Shown here: piece by piece, positions 27,306 through 36,908 of the stretch | Layout: each line of letters opens with the position of its first letter | Position numbering within the stretch: the stretch's first letter is position 1 | Assembly: GCA_017084465.1 (NCBI GenBank) | Contig: CP070896.1 | Coordinates: 5,197,501-5,261,500, forward strand | Source: Lacrimispora xylanisolvens | GTDB lineage: Bacteria; Bacillota; Clostridia; Lachnospirales; Lachnospiraceae | Length of the DNA: 64,000 nt | Direction: 5' to 3' | Position numbers and translations under genes: made by a program | The notes under the pieces: model-generated | The model's input: the letters and a program-made list of their open reading frames with translations, nothing else | Told to the model about the DNA's origin: nothing | Database searches by the model: none

Positions 27306-27668
27306 ATGGATTTCATGCCTCGTATGGTTGTTCTATTGATAGCAGCAGAACATTTATACATTTTATGGATGGAAATGTTTGCCTGGAAGACAGCTGGAAA
27401 AAAGATGTTACCTGGTTTTGAACCGTCGTTTTTTGAGGAAACGAGTGTAATGGCGGCAAATCAGGGGTTGTATAATGGGTTTCTTTCCGCAGGTCTTATC
27501 TGGTCCCTGCTTGTGAGGGAAGGAATATGGGCAGACAGAATTTCCATGTTTTTTCTTTCCTGTGTGATTATTGCAGGGGTATATGGAGCACTGACTTCAT
27601 CGAAAACTATTTTTTTCAAACAGGCGTTGCCTGCAATTGCAGCACTTTTTATAGTGATAATAATTTAA
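27306..27668 (+). CDS. DUF1304 family membrane protein
   Basis: A 120-residue DUF1304 protein with four hydrophobic helices and the family signature AAEHLYILWMEMFAW near the N-terminus and MAANQGLYNGFLSAGLIW in the middle. The second ATG is seven bases from AAGGAG, the first is only one, so the second is chosen. It sits 18 bases before the nitroreductase gene and shares its promoter. Function unknown. Confidence 0.85.
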   Translation: MDFMPRMVVLLIAAEHLYILWMEMFAWKTAGKKMLPGFEPSFFEETSVMAANQGLYNGFLSAGLIWSLLVREGIWADRISMFFLSCVIIAGVYGALTSSKTIFFKQALPAIAALFIVIII

Positions 27669-27686
27669 ATTAAAGGAGTGATATAT

Positions 27687-28426
27687 ATGAATGAGACTAT
27701 AAGAACAATTCAGAACCACAGATCAATCAGAAGTTTCCTGGATAAAGAGGTTGATGACGTTATCATCGACGAGATCCTAAGGGCTGCACAGTCCATGCCC
27801 AATTCGATTAATGGCCAGCAGAGTTCGGTAATAGTAATTAAGGATAAAGAAACAAAGGCAAAGATAGCCCAGCTGGCGGGTGGTCAGAAATGGGTGGAAG
27901 ATGCACCGGTATTTCTTCTGTTTGTACTGGATTTTATAAAACCAGTCTTGCGGCTGAGAAAAACGGGCTGACACAGGTGATACATGAGAGTGTGGAAGGA
28001 ACCATGGCAGGAACCTTTGATGCAGGACTTTCCATGGGCGCTGCAATTATAGCCGCAGAGTCGCTGAATCTTGGGATTGTACCAATCGGCGGAGTCCGTA
28101 AAAATCCAGGTGAAATCATAAAGCTTTTAAATCTTCCTCCCTATACCTATCCGGCAGTTGGCCTGGCAGTGGGATATCCAAAAGACGAATCACACAAGAA
28201 ACCAAGGCTTCCATTTTCCACATTTCGTCATAATGAAGTTTACCACACAGAGGAAATGAAAGAAGCCATCGACCAGTACGATATGGAGATGGAAGATTAT
28301 TTAAAAGAAGTGGGGCGTCAGCAGGAAGGAAACTGGAGTAAATATACTTCTGGAATTTATCAGAATGTTTATTACCCCGATGTTTATGCAACAATGAAAG
28401 ACCAGAAGTTTTTAAACGACAAATAA
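27687..28426 (+). CDS. NfsA/NfrA-type nitroreductase, frameshifted
   Basis: FMN-dependent NAD(P)H oxidoreductase of about 246 residues. The FMN phosphate-binding HRSIRSFLDKEV is near the N-terminus, AAQSMPNSINGQQSS follows, GGVRKNPGEI and AVGLAVGYP mark the C-terminal half. One T missing from TTTT at 27932-27935 splits it; corrected it reads FVLDFYKTSLAAEKNGLT. Activity on quinones or nitroaromatics is possible; physiological substrate unknown. Shares an operon with DUF1304. Confidence 0.88.
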
Positions 28427-28466
28427 AACAAAGGGAAAGCTGCAACATACAGCTTTCCCTTTGTTT
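28426..28466. terminator. Bidirectional terminator, nitroreductase / ABC-F
   Basis: AAACAAAGGGAAAGCTG / CAGCTTTCCCTTTGTTT with a seven-base loop, between convergent genes. Confidence 0.9.
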
Positions 28467-30378
28467 ATTCTGCCAGCTCACCCCAAAGCTCATACAGCTC
28501 TTCCAGACGTTCGCTGATCATCTCTTTTTCCTGGTTTAATTCCATAAGTTTTGGTACATCTGTGAAAATCTCTTCTTTTACAAGAAGTTCATCGATTTCC
28601 CCGTCTCTGGTTTCCAGTTTATGAATTTCTTCTTCAGTTTTTTTCAGTTCGTTCTGGCGTTTACGGATCTTTGCCTGTTCTTCCTTCTGGGCTTTCCAGT
28701 CAAGCTTTATCCCGGAAGCGTCTTCGCCGGTAACAACAGCAGCTTCGGTCACCGGGGTCAGAAGACCAGTCATAATATCCTTCTTTTCCAGATAATAATC
28801 GTAATTACCAATATAGTTAACAAGGGTCTGGTTGGTCAGGTCAAGAATTCGTGTGGCAGTTTTATTAATAAAATAACGGTCATGAGATACGTAAAGCACG
28901 GTGCCGGTGTAATTGACCAGGGCGCCTTCCAGTATCTCTTTGGAGGTGATATCCAAATGGTTGGTCGGCTCGTCAAGGATCAGGAAATTGGCTTCAGAAA
29001 GCATAAGCTTTGCAAGAGAAACACGTCCCCGTTCCCCGCCGCTTAAGTCCTTAATCCGTTTATATACGTCATCCCCTGTAAATAGAAAGGCGGCCAGAAT
29101 ATTGCGGATCTGGGTATTGTTCATATATGGATAGGTATCCTGAAGTTCATCGAATAAAGTTTTCTCCATATGAAGAACCTGATGCTCCTGGTCATAATAT
29201 CCGATATGTACCTTGGAGCCTAAGGAAACTTCTCCCTGATCGGGCGCCAGTATGCCGTTTAATATTTTTAAAATTGTAGTTTTCCCGGTTCCGTTGCCGC
29301 CGATAATGGCAACCCGTTCTCCACGTTTAACTTCAAACCCGATGTGTTCAAAAAGTAAATTGTCTCCAAATGATTTTTTTAAATCTTTAACAGTTAAAAC
29401 GTCATTTCCACTGATTACGTTAGGTTCCAGCTGGATGCGCATCTCGTCGTTCACCTCGGTAGGTTTTTCTAACAACTCGATCTTGTCCAGCATCTTTTCT
29501 CTGCTTTCAGCCCGCCGTATGGATTTTTCCCTGTTAAACGATTTTAATTTTGTAATTACTTCTTCCTGATGCCTGATTTCCTGCTGCTGATTTAGATAGG
29601 CCTTCATCTTAGCTTCCCGAATCATGGCTCTTTTGCTGCTGTACTCCGTATAGTTACCCTGATATACGGACAAAATGCCATTATCCAGCTCAATGATCTT
29701 TGTCACCACACGGTTTAAAAAGTATCGGTCATGTGCTACGATGATTACGCTGCCGTCATAATTAATCAGATAACCCTCCAGCCAGGCAATGGAGTCCATA
29801 TCCAGATGGTTGGTAGGCTCATCAAGCAGGATGATGTCTGGTTTTGTAAGGAGAAGGCGTCCTAAAGCTACCCGGGTTTTCTGACCGCCGGAAAGAGCAG
29901 CTACCGGTTTCCCGAATTCATCTTCTGTAAAGCCAAGACCCTTTAATACGCCGGTAACCTCACTTCGGTAAGCGTAGCCGTTTTGCAGCTCAAATTCATG
30001 GTTTAAGCGGCTGTAAACGGTAAGCATCTCATCCAGTTCCTCACCAGTGGCGTGCTTCATATCTAGCTCAAGTTTGCGGATTTTCCCTTCCATATCAATA
30101 AGGGGACGTTTCACTTCCAGAACCTCTTCATAGACCGTACGGTCTCCGGATAAATCCTGATGCTGTGATAAATAGCCTAAGGTTTTCCCCTTGGATATGA
30201 CCACATCTCCTTCATCGGATGCCAGTTCGCCGATAATCATTTTTAACAAAGTGGATTTACCGGCTCCGTTAATTCCTACAATGGCGGCTTTCTCATGGTC
30301 TTCTATATGAAAGGAAGCGTGTTTAATCACTTCGTTGGTGCCAAATGCTTTACTGATATTGCTGCATGAGAGAATCAT
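28465..30378 (-). CDS. ABC-F family ATPase
   Basis: A 637-residue cytosolic protein with two ATPase domains and no membrane segments, as in ribosome-associated ABC-F proteins (YdiF/Uup type). Walker A of domain 1 is GINGAGKST, of domain 2 GGNGTGKTT; signature motifs LSGGQKTRVALGR and LSGGERGRVSLAK; both Walker B sites read LDEPTNHLD. The interdomain linker is rich in Lys/Glu, and the C-terminal coiled coil (about residues 560-637) is typical of the YdiF subgroup. Housekeeping translation or antibiotic-protection role cannot be separated. Confidence 0.93.
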   Translation of the reverse strand: MILSCSNISKAFGTNEVIKHASFHIEDHEKAAIVGINGAGKSTLLKMIIGELASDEGDVVISKGKTLGYLSQHQDLSGDRTVYEEVLEVKRPLIDMEGKIRKLELDMKHATGEELDEMLTVYSRLNHEFELQNGYAYRSEVTGVLKGLGFTEDEFGKPVAALSGGQKTRVALGRLLLTKPDIILLDEPTNHLDMDSIAWLEGYLINYDGSVIIVAHDRYFLNRVVTKIIELDNGILSVYQGNYTEYSSKRAMIREAKMKAYLNQQQEIRHQEEVITKLKSFNREKSIRRAESREKMLDKIELLEKPTEVNDEMRIQLEPNVISGNDVLTVKDLKKSFGDNLLFEHIGFEVKRGERVAIIGGNGTGKTTILKILNGILAPDQGEVSLGSKVHIGYYDQEHQVLHMEKTLFDELQDTYPYMNNTQIRNILAAFLFTGDDVYKRIKDLSGGERGRVSLAKLMLSEANFLILDEPTNHLDITSKEILEGALVNYTGTVLYVSHDRYFINKTATRILDLTNQTLVNYIGNYDYYLEKKDIMTGLLTPVTEAAVVTGEDASGIKLDWKAQKEEQAKIRKRQNELKKTEEEIHKLETRDGEIDELLVKEEIFTDVPKLMELNQEKEMISERLEELYELWGELAE

Positions 30379-30466
30379 GGTTTCTTTCCTCCTGAATAAA
30401 TTGGGACAATAGTACCAGTATAATATAGGTCCATTTATTTTTCAAGGATACAATCGTAAAACTCGT

Positions 30467-30495
30467 TTGACATTATTTTATCACGCAGTTATAAT
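30467..30495 (+). promoter_or_regulatory. Consensus sigma-A promoter of rex
   Basis: Perfect TTGACA, 17-base spacer, TATAAT. The Rex start lies 37 bases further on. No obvious Rex palindrome overlaps it. Confidence 0.9.
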
Positions 30496-30532
30496 GGTGA
30501 TAGTTAAATTCTAAGTAAAAGAAGGTGAAGAT

Positions 30533-31207
30533 GTGGCAGATAAAGAAATTTCAAAAGCAGTGATTGCCAGGCTTCCCAGGTATTATCGTCATCTGGGAGA
30601 GCTTATGGAGGATGGAGTGGAACGGATTTCCTCTAATGAGCTGAGTTTGCGTATGAAAGTGACCGCTTCTCAGATACGCCAGGATCTTAATAATTTCGGC
30701 GGATTCGGACAGCAGGGTTATGGATATAATGTGAAATACTTATATACAGAGATAGCGAAGATATTAGGAATTGACAGACAGCACAATTTAGTCATTATTG
30801 GTGCGGGCAATTTAGGACAGGCGATTGCAAATTATGCAAATTTCGAAAAGCGTGGTTTTTTAATCAAAGGAATGTTTGATATCAATCCACGTCTGATCGG
30901 TCTGGTTGTTCGCGGAATTGAGATCCGAAGTGTAGATGATCTGGAACAGTTTGTAAAAGATAATGATGTTCAGATTGCAGCCCTGACCATACCAAAGACC
31001 AAGGCACCGGAAATTGCAGACCGTCTTGTAAGGGCAGGCATCAAGGCTATCTGGAATTTCGCTCATACAGACTTAACCGTGCCGGATGATGTTGTGGTAG
31101 AGAATGTACACTTATCAGAGAGTCTGATGAGACTGTCTTACCGGGTCTGCAACATGCAGGATAATTCGGTTGATGAAAAGCAAAGACAATCAGCAAAGAA
31201 CAGTTAA
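30533..31207 (+). CDS. rex: Redox-sensing transcriptional repressor Rex
   Basis: A 224-residue NADH/NAD+-sensing repressor that controls fermentation genes in anaerobes. N-terminal winged helix (residues 1-75) includes LRMKVTASQIRQDLNNFGGF; the Rossmann domain starts at LVIIGAGNLGQAIANY; dimer-swap helix at the C-terminus (ENVHLSESLMRLSYRV). The start is GTG six bases after GAAGGTGA; family proteins begin the same way. It is followed by a strong hairpin and then nnr. Confidence 0.96.
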   Translation: MADKEISKAVIARLPRYYRHLGELMEDGVERISSNELSLRMKVTASQIRQDLNNFGGFGQQGYGYNVKYLYTEIAKILGIDRQHNLVIIGAGNLGQAIANYANFEKRGFLIKGMFDINPRLIGLVVRGIEIRSVDDLEQFVKDNDVQIAALTIPKTKAPEIADRLVRAGIKAIWNFAHTDLTVPDDVVVENVHLSESLMRLSYRVCNMQDNSVDEKQRQSAKNS

Positions 31208-31215
31208 TATGCCTG

Positions 31216-31253
31216 CCGGCAGCCAAAGAGGTTTTTTTCCCTCTTTGCTGCCG
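31216..31253 (+). terminator. Strong hairpin between rex and nnr
   Basis: CCGGCAGC-C-AAAGAGG pairs with CCTCTTTGCTGCCGG, with seven T in the loop. It lacks a clear T-run after the stem, so whether it terminates is doubtful; it may partly insulate nnr from rex. Confidence 0.45.
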
Positions 31254-31284
31254 GTAGTTTGCTATGGAGAAAGGCGGGTGCAGT

Positions 31285-32812
31285 ATGAGATATCTGGTAA
31301 CGGGAGAGCAGATGAAGCAGGTTGACCAATATACCATAGAACAAATTGGTATCCCATCACTGGTACTGATGGAGCGGGCAGCCCTGGCCGTTTTTAAAGA
31401 AGCAGTAAATCATGTAAAACAGACGGAGCCGGTGTGGGTGCTGTGCGGGAGCGGTAACAATGGTGCTGACGGAATAGCTGTTGCCAGAATGCTTCATATA
31501 AGCGGTTATCATGTTCTGGTTATTCTTGCTGGAAAAAAGGACAAAGGAAGCAGTGAATATTTAACCCAGCTCTCCATTGCAGAGAAAACAGGAGTAAAAG
31601 TAATGGAAGGCATGGTTGGAAACCCGGGAACCTGCAGTCTGCTCATTGACGCGCTGTTTGGCGTAGGGCTTGACAGGGAGATTCTTGGTATCCATCTGGA
31701 GATTATGAAATCCGTAATCAGGTGTAAACCGGATTTTACAATAGCAGTGGATATTCCTTCCGGCATTCACTCCAATACCGGACAGATTATGGGAACTGCA
31801 ATCCCCGCAGATTTAACGGTTACATTCGGATATGAAAAACTTGGCACCATGCTGTACCCTGGAAAAGAATATAGCGGCAGGGTGATTGTAGAGGATATTG
31901 GTTTTCCTCCTGAAAGTATGAATTATGTGAAAACGGAATATTTTACATTTCAAGAGACTGACATGACACTGATCCCCAGCCGGCCGGCCTATTCCAATAA
32001 AGGCAGCTTTGGTAAAGTTCTTCTGGTTGCTGGTTCCAGAAACATGAGCGGGGCTGCATATTTAAGTGCACTTTCCGCTTATCGGACTGGTGCTGGTCTG
32101 GTCCGGATCTTTACTGTAGAGGAAAACAGGGAGATTTTGCAGACCTTACTTCCTGAAGCTGTGATTGTTTCCTACCGGTCATCAGATGCTGAACGGAAAA
32201 CGGAGAGCTTTGAACAGCTTTTGATTAAACAGTGTGAGTGGGCCAGTGTGATTGTTTTGGGACCGGGACTGGGGCAGGGTGTTTATGTGAAAAATCTGGT
32301 GGAATCCATTCTTGTAAATGCCTATGTCCCGGTGATTGTTGATGCTGACGGTCTGAATACCATTGCCAGCAATCCGGAACTTACCAGTTATTACACGGAG
32401 AACATTATCATTACCCCTCATCTGGGAGAGATGGCAAGGCTTACCGGAAGCTCGGTAGAACTAATAAAAAAACATCTCATTCAGACAGCCAGAGAGTATG
32501 CGGACCGGTTTGGTATAACCTGTATCTTAAAAGATGCAGTTACCATTGCTGCCCTTAATGATCAGAGAACCTATGTAAACAGCAGCGGGAACAGTTCCAT
32601 GGCAAAGGCAGGAGCAGGAGATGTACTGACCGGAATTCTGGCTGGGTTACTGGCAATGGGAATGGAAGGACCGGATGCAGCGGCACTGGGTGTATGGCTT
32701 CACGGTCTGGCGGGGGGATATGAGAAAGAAGAAATATGGAGATTACAGTCTTCTTGCCAGAGAACTGGCAGATGAGACTGGTATAATATTGCAGGAGCGA
32801 ACGAGGGAATAA
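31285..32812 (+). CDS. nnr: Bifunctional NAD(P)H-hydrate epimerase / ADP-dependent dehydratase, C-terminal frameshift
   Basis: Repairs hydrated NAD(P)H. The YjeF N-terminal epimerase domain (residues 1-210) holds VLCGSGNNGADGIAVARML and LIDALFGVGLDR; the ribokinase-like dehydratase follows (LVAGSRNMSGAAYLSALSA, LGPGLGQG, ADGLNTIA, ITPHLGEMARL, and the catalytic AKAGAGDVLTGILAG). A one-base shift at about 32722-32735 ends the reading frame early; the other frame supplies YGDYSLLARELADETGI and a stop four bases before alr. Corrected length about 508 residues. ATG chosen at MRYLVTGEQMKQVD. Confidence 0.9.
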
Positions 32813-32815
32813 ATC

Positions 32816-34004
32816 ATGAAAACATATGGAAGGGTATATGAAGCAGTAGACTTAGATGCAATCCGGTACAACATGGAAGAGATGAAAGCAAATTTAAAGC
32901 CGGATACAAAGATGATCGGGGTAGTAAAATCCGATGGATATGGTCATGGTTCTGTGCCTGTGGCTCTGGCAATTGATCCTTATGTGTGGGGATATGCAGT
33001 TGCTACAGTGGAAGAAGGCGTCATACTTAGAAAACATGGAATCACAAAGCCCATTCTGGTTCTTGGAGTGGTTCCCTATGATGGCTATCAGCTTCTGGTG
33101 GATTATGATATCAGTTCTGCAGCATTTCAGCTGAAGAAAGCCATGCGCCTTTCTGAACTGGCGGAAAAAGCAGGAAAGAAAGCGGTGGTTCATCTGGCAC
33201 TGGATACTGGTATGAGCCGGATTGGATATCCGGTGACAGAAGAGGCGGCGGAGGAAGCAGCAAAGATCTGCAGACTGCCTGGGATTTATGCAGAAGGGCT
33301 CTTCACTCATTTCGCAAAAGCAGATGAAACGGATAAAAAAACAACGGGATCACAGATTGAGAAATTTCAGGCATTTGTAGATATGCTGGGCAAAAAGAGG
33401 AATCACCATTCCTGTCCTTCACTGTTCCAACAGTGCAGGAATTATTGATTTGCAGGAGGCTAATTTTCATATGGTCCGTGCAGGAATTTCTATCTATGGG
33501 CTGTATCCTTCCGCAGAGGTAAAAAAAGAACCCGTAAAGTTAAAACCTGCAATGGAATTAAAAAGTACCATTACCTACATAAAAAAAATCGGACCTGGAA
33601 CTTCTGTCAGCTATGGTGGAACATTTACGGCCCAGCAGGAAATGACAGTAGCTACAATCCCCGTGGGATATGGGGATGGCTATCCCAGAAATTTATCTGG
33701 AAAAGGCGAGGTCTTAATCAGGGGACAGCGGGCTAAAATTCTTGGAAGGGTGTGTATGGATCAGTTTATGGTTGATGTCACATCCATTGAAGGTGCCAAA
33801 GAAGAAGATGAGGTTGTTTTAGTAGGAAGACAGGGAAAGGAACAGATTACCGTGGAAGAACTGGCCGAGCGGTGCGGCGGCTTTCATTATGAAATTCTCT
33901 GTGATATCAGCAAACGGGTGCCCAGGGTCTATATGGAACACGGTGAAGTAGTGGGAACCAAAGATTATTTTAACGATTGTTACAACTCCTTTTTAAAGGT
34001 GTGA
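32816..34004 (+). CDS. alr: Alanine racemase, frameshifted
   Basis: PLP enzyme supplying D-alanine for peptidoglycan, about 395 residues. The PLP lysine is in IGVVKSDGYGHGS (usually AxAYGHG, here SDG); second catalytic tyrosine in PGTSVSYGGTF; RVCMDQFMVDV is conserved. One extra A in AAAAA at 33392-33396 breaks it; corrected reading is DMLGKRGITIPVLHCSNSAG. nnr lies 3 bases upstream and the mazF-like gene follows, an arrangement close to alr-ndoA in Bacilli. Confidence 0.93.
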
Positions 34005-34119
34005 TAACCAACTCCATGTCCATATCATATGATAAGGTATGCGGCGGAAAAACTTAAGTGAATACACGAGTCAAAGTAGGTCAATAATAGACTTAAATAA
34101 ATTGACGGAGTGTGAGAAT

Positions 34120-34467
34120 GTGATAATCAGACGTGGAGACATTTATTATGCCGATCTAAGACCGGTAGTAGGCTCTGAACAGGGCGGGATTCGCCCGGTT
34201 CTTATTATACAAAATGACATCGGTAATAAGCACAGCCCCACTGTGATCTGTGCAGCGATTACCTCAAGAATGAATAAGGCAAAGCTGCCTACCCATGTGG
34301 AGCTGGATACAAAAAAGTGCGATATGATCAAGGATTCAGTTATACTTTTGGAACAGCTGCGGACCATTGACAAGCAGAGACTGAAAGAGAAAATTTGTCA
34401 TATTGATGAAAAACTGCAGCAGGAAGTGGACTGTGCATTAAGAATCAGCTTAGAACTGAATACATAG
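34120..34467 (+). CDS. mazF: MazF/PemK-type mRNA interferase (EndoA-like)
   Basis: A 115-residue ribonuclease toxin of the MazF/NdoA family: RRGDIYYADLRPVVGSEQGG, RPVLIIQND, VICAAITS and DSVILLEQLRTIDKQRL are canonical, including the catalytic Arg/Thr-rich core. GTG start chosen because relatives begin at this point; an in-frame ATG 81 bases upstream gives a 27-residue extension without matching family members. No antitoxin ORF fits in the 115 bases between alr and this gene, unlike the usual alr-ndoAI-ndoA order. Confidence 0.88.
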   Translation: MIIRRGDIYYADLRPVVGSEQGGIRPVLIIQNDIGNKHSPTVICAAITSRMNKAKLPTHVELDTKKCDMIKDSVILLEQLRTIDKQRLKEKICHIDEKLQQEVDCALRISLELNT

Positions 34468-34562
34468 TTCACCATTGACGGAATGCTGATAAAATGGTAT
34501 ATTCTTAAATAGTTGTGAGAAAAAATACGAAAGAAAATCAACAAAAGGAGTAGAATTTTCAG

Positions 34563-35969
34563 ATGGACGATGGCAATCCGCTTATACGCGTGATTATTTT
34601 TATTGCTTTTATCGTATTGGATGCAATTTTTTATGGATTTGGTGCAGCAATTCAGAATGTGAATACGACAGAATTGGAACATCAGATGGAAGAAGGCAGC
34701 GAAAAAGCTGCAAAACTGCTGCATATCGTTAACAGACCGACCAGATTTGTGAACACCATTCAGATTACAACCAACTTAATTGGTATGGTGACGGGAGCGT
34801 TTGTATTAGGACAGTTTAAGATCTGGCTGGAGGCAATCTTAAGCCGGGGGAGCGATGGCCCCAACCGGTGGATTTCTCTTTTTAGTCTTTTCCTTGTAGG
34901 TGCCTGCTTGATTATTCTGCTGATCAGCTTCGGTATTATTATTCCAAAGCGCTGTGCAGCTGAGAATCCGGAAAAGTGGGGATACCGTATGCTTCCCGCA
35001 GTAACTTTTATTATGATTCCCCTGATTCCCTTTGCTTGGGTTGCAAACCTGATTGCTTTCGTAGTTCTTAAGGTCATGGGCATTGATATGGCAACAGACA
35101 ATGAGAACGTAACCGAAGAAGATATTATGTCTATGGTAAATGAGGGGCATGAACAGGGTGTGTTAGAAGCCAGGGAAGCCGAGATGATCACCAATATCTT
35201 TGAACTCAATGACAAGGAAGCTGCGGATATCATGACTCACAGAAAGAATCTGGTTTCCTTAGACGGAGAGATGATGTTAAAAGAAGCGGTGACATTTATC
35301 CTGACAGAGGGATATAATTCCCGGTATCCGGTCTATAAAAAAGATGTGGATGACATCATTGGTATTCTTCACATGAAGGATGCACTGATTGCCGCTGAAA
35401 CAGAAGAGAATGGCAGCCGGCAGCTCTGGGAGATTGAAGGACTTTTAAGAGAAGCTCATTTCATTCCCGAAACCAGGAATCTTGATACCCTGTTTAAAGA
35501 GATGCAGTCCAGAAAGATCCACATGGTAATTGTGGTTGATGAATATGGTCAGACTTCCGGTATTGTTACCATGGAAGACATTCTGGAAGAGATTGTAGGC
35601 AATATTCTTGACGAGTATGACATGGATGAAGAATTTATCGTACCATCGGATGACGGTACTTACGTTATGAATGGTATGACTACCCTGGAAGACGTGGAAC
35701 GGGCATTAGACATTGAATTTGATGAGGAGGATTATGACTCCTATGATACAATAAATGGTCTGCTTATTTCCAGACTGGACCGGATTCCCCAGGAAGGGGA
35801 AGAATCAGAAGTATCCATTATGGGTTATAAGTTTAAGATCCTTCAGGTGGAGAACAAGATGATTCAGACCGTCCGTGTATGGAAGGAAGAGTCAGAAGTG
35901 CTTTCTGAGGAAGAAAAAACGGTCAGAAAAACGGAATCCGAGTTAAAAGACTCAGAAAAAGAATCATAA
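34563..35969 (+). CDS. CNNM/HlyC-CorC family membrane protein with CBS domains
   Basis: A 468-residue DUF21 (CNNM) transporter-like protein. Four membrane segments in residues 1-180 (for example IIFIAFIVLDAIFYGF and FLVGACLIILLISFG), then two CBS domains (about 210-335, with MTHRKNLVSLD and KMHMVIV-like IHMVIVVDEYGQTSGIVT) and a C-terminal CorC_HlyC domain (about 350-440, TLEDVERALDIEFDEE). Such proteins are linked to Mg/Co efflux; substrate uncertain. AAAGGAG is nine bases before the ATG. Confidence 0.92.
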   Translation: MDDGNPLIRVIIFIAFIVLDAIFYGFGAAIQNVNTTELEHQMEEGSEKAAKLLHIVNRPTRFVNTIQITTNLIGMVTGAFVLGQFKIWLEAILSRGSDGPNRWISLFSLFLVGACLIILLISFGIIIPKRCAAENPEKWGYRMLPAVTFIMIPLIPFAWVANLIAFVVLKVMGIDMATDNENVTEEDIMSMVNEGHEQGVLEAREAEMITNIFELNDKEAADIMTHRKNLVSLDGEMMLKEAVTFILTEGYNSRYPVYKKDVDDIIGILHMKDALIAAETEENGSRQLWEIEGLLREAHFIPETRNLDTLFKEMQSRKIHMVIVVDEYGQTSGIVTMEDILEEIVGNILDEYDMDEEFIVPSDDGTYVMNGMTTLEDVERALDIEFDEEDYDSYDTINGLLISRLDRIPQEGEESEVSIMGYKFKILQVENKMIQTVRVWKEESEVLSEEEKTVRKTESELKDSEKES

Positions 35970-35971
35970 GC

Positions 35972-36035
35972 ACACAGCTGCCAGAACTTTCCTGCATCAG
36001 ACAGGAAGGATATGGCAGCTGTGTATTGTTTTTTT
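35972..36035 (+). terminator. Intrinsic terminator after CBS membrane protein
   Basis: ACACAGCTGCCA / TGGCAGCTGTGT stem with an inner TTCCTG/CAGGAA helix, followed by eight T. Confidence 0.85.
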
Positions 36036-36130
36036 CTTGCAAGATGAAATAAATAGTGATAGAATAGAAAAGATGTTATTTTCTGATATAAAAAGGACGA
36101 AATAGAGAAAGAAAAGGAGTGTTGGAAGCG

Positions 36131-36859
36131 ATGTCAGGTCATTCAAAGTTCGCAAACATTAAGCACAAAAAAGAAAGAAACGATTCCGCAAAAGGTAAAA
36201 TATTTACTGTAATCGGAAGAGAAATTGCAGTAGCGGTTAAAGAAGGCGGATCAGACCCTGCGAACAACAGTAGGCTCCGTGATGTTATTGCGAAAGCAAA
36301 AGCCAACAACATGCCCAATGACACCATTGACAGGGGCATTAAAAAAGCTGCAGGAGATGCCAATTCTGTTAACTATGAGACAATTACATACGAAGGATAT
36401 GGCCCCAATGGAGTGGCGATCATCGTAGATACTCTGACAGACAATAAAAACCGGACTGCTGCCAACGTAAAGAACGCATTTACAAAAGGCGGCGGAAATG
36501 TGGGTACTCCAGGCTGTGTATCTTTTATGTTTGACAAAAAGGGACAGATCATTATAGATAAAGAAGAATGTGATATGGATGCTGATGAGCTTATGATGAT
36601 TGCTCTGGATGCAGGTGCAGAAGATTTCTCAGAAGAAGAGGACAGCTACGAAGTTCTGATTGCGCCAGAAGAGTTCAGCGCAGTACGCGAAGCATTGGAA
36701 GCAGCAAAAATCCCCATGATTCAGGCTGAAGTTACCATGATTCCACAGACATGGGTGGAGCTGACTGATGAAGATTCATTAAAGAAGATGAACCGGATTC
36801 TGGATCTGTTAGATGCAGAAGATGATGTACAGGCGACCTATCATAACTGGGACGAATAA
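36131..36859 (+). CDS. yebC: YebC/TACO1 family protein
   Basis: A 242-residue YebC/PmpR protein, described as a transcriptional regulator and more recently as a ribosome-associated factor helping translation of proline-rich stretches. MSGHSKFANIKHKKERNDSA is the family start, with Phe in place of the usual Trp. DTLTDNKNRTAANVKNAFTK and GTPGCVSFMF are conserved. A GTG and a TTG upstream are in frame but overlap the ribosome-binding site. Confidence 0.95.
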   Translation: MSGHSKFANIKHKKERNDSAKGKIFTVIGREIAVAVKEGGSDPANNSRLRDVIAKAKANNMPNDTIDRGIKKAAGDANSVNYETITYEGYGPNGVAIIVDTLTDNKNRTAANVKNAFTKGGGNVGTPGCVSFMFDKKGQIIIDKEECDMDADELMMIALDAGAEDFSEEEDSYEVLIAPEEFSAVREALEAAKIPMIQAEVTMIPQTWVELTDEDSLKKMNRILDLLDAEDDVQATYHNWDE

Positions 36860-36860
36860 A

Positions 36861-36896
36861 AAATGGGCATGCACGGGAATCAGTGCATGCCTTTTT
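36861..36896. terminator. Bidirectional terminator, yebC / PocR protein
   Basis: GGCATGCAC / GTGCATGCC stem, A-run before and T5 after, between convergent genes. Confidence 0.85.
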
Positions 36897-36908
36897 CTTA
36901 TAGATCCC

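Noticed and set aside
34039..34119. 27-residue N-terminal extension of the MazF-type protein, or a buried antitoxin
   Set aside because: Relatives start at the VIIRRGDIYY position, and the extension lacks antitoxin features; a true antitoxin would need more length.
34760..35233. Long minus-strand ORFs inside the CBS membrane protein gene
   Set aside because: Antisense shadows of a clear CNNM/CBS gene without motifs or ribosome-binding sites of their own.
36119..36130. GTG and TTG starts of yebC
   Set aside because: They overlap or crowd the AAAAGGAG site, and YebC proteins begin with MSGHSK.
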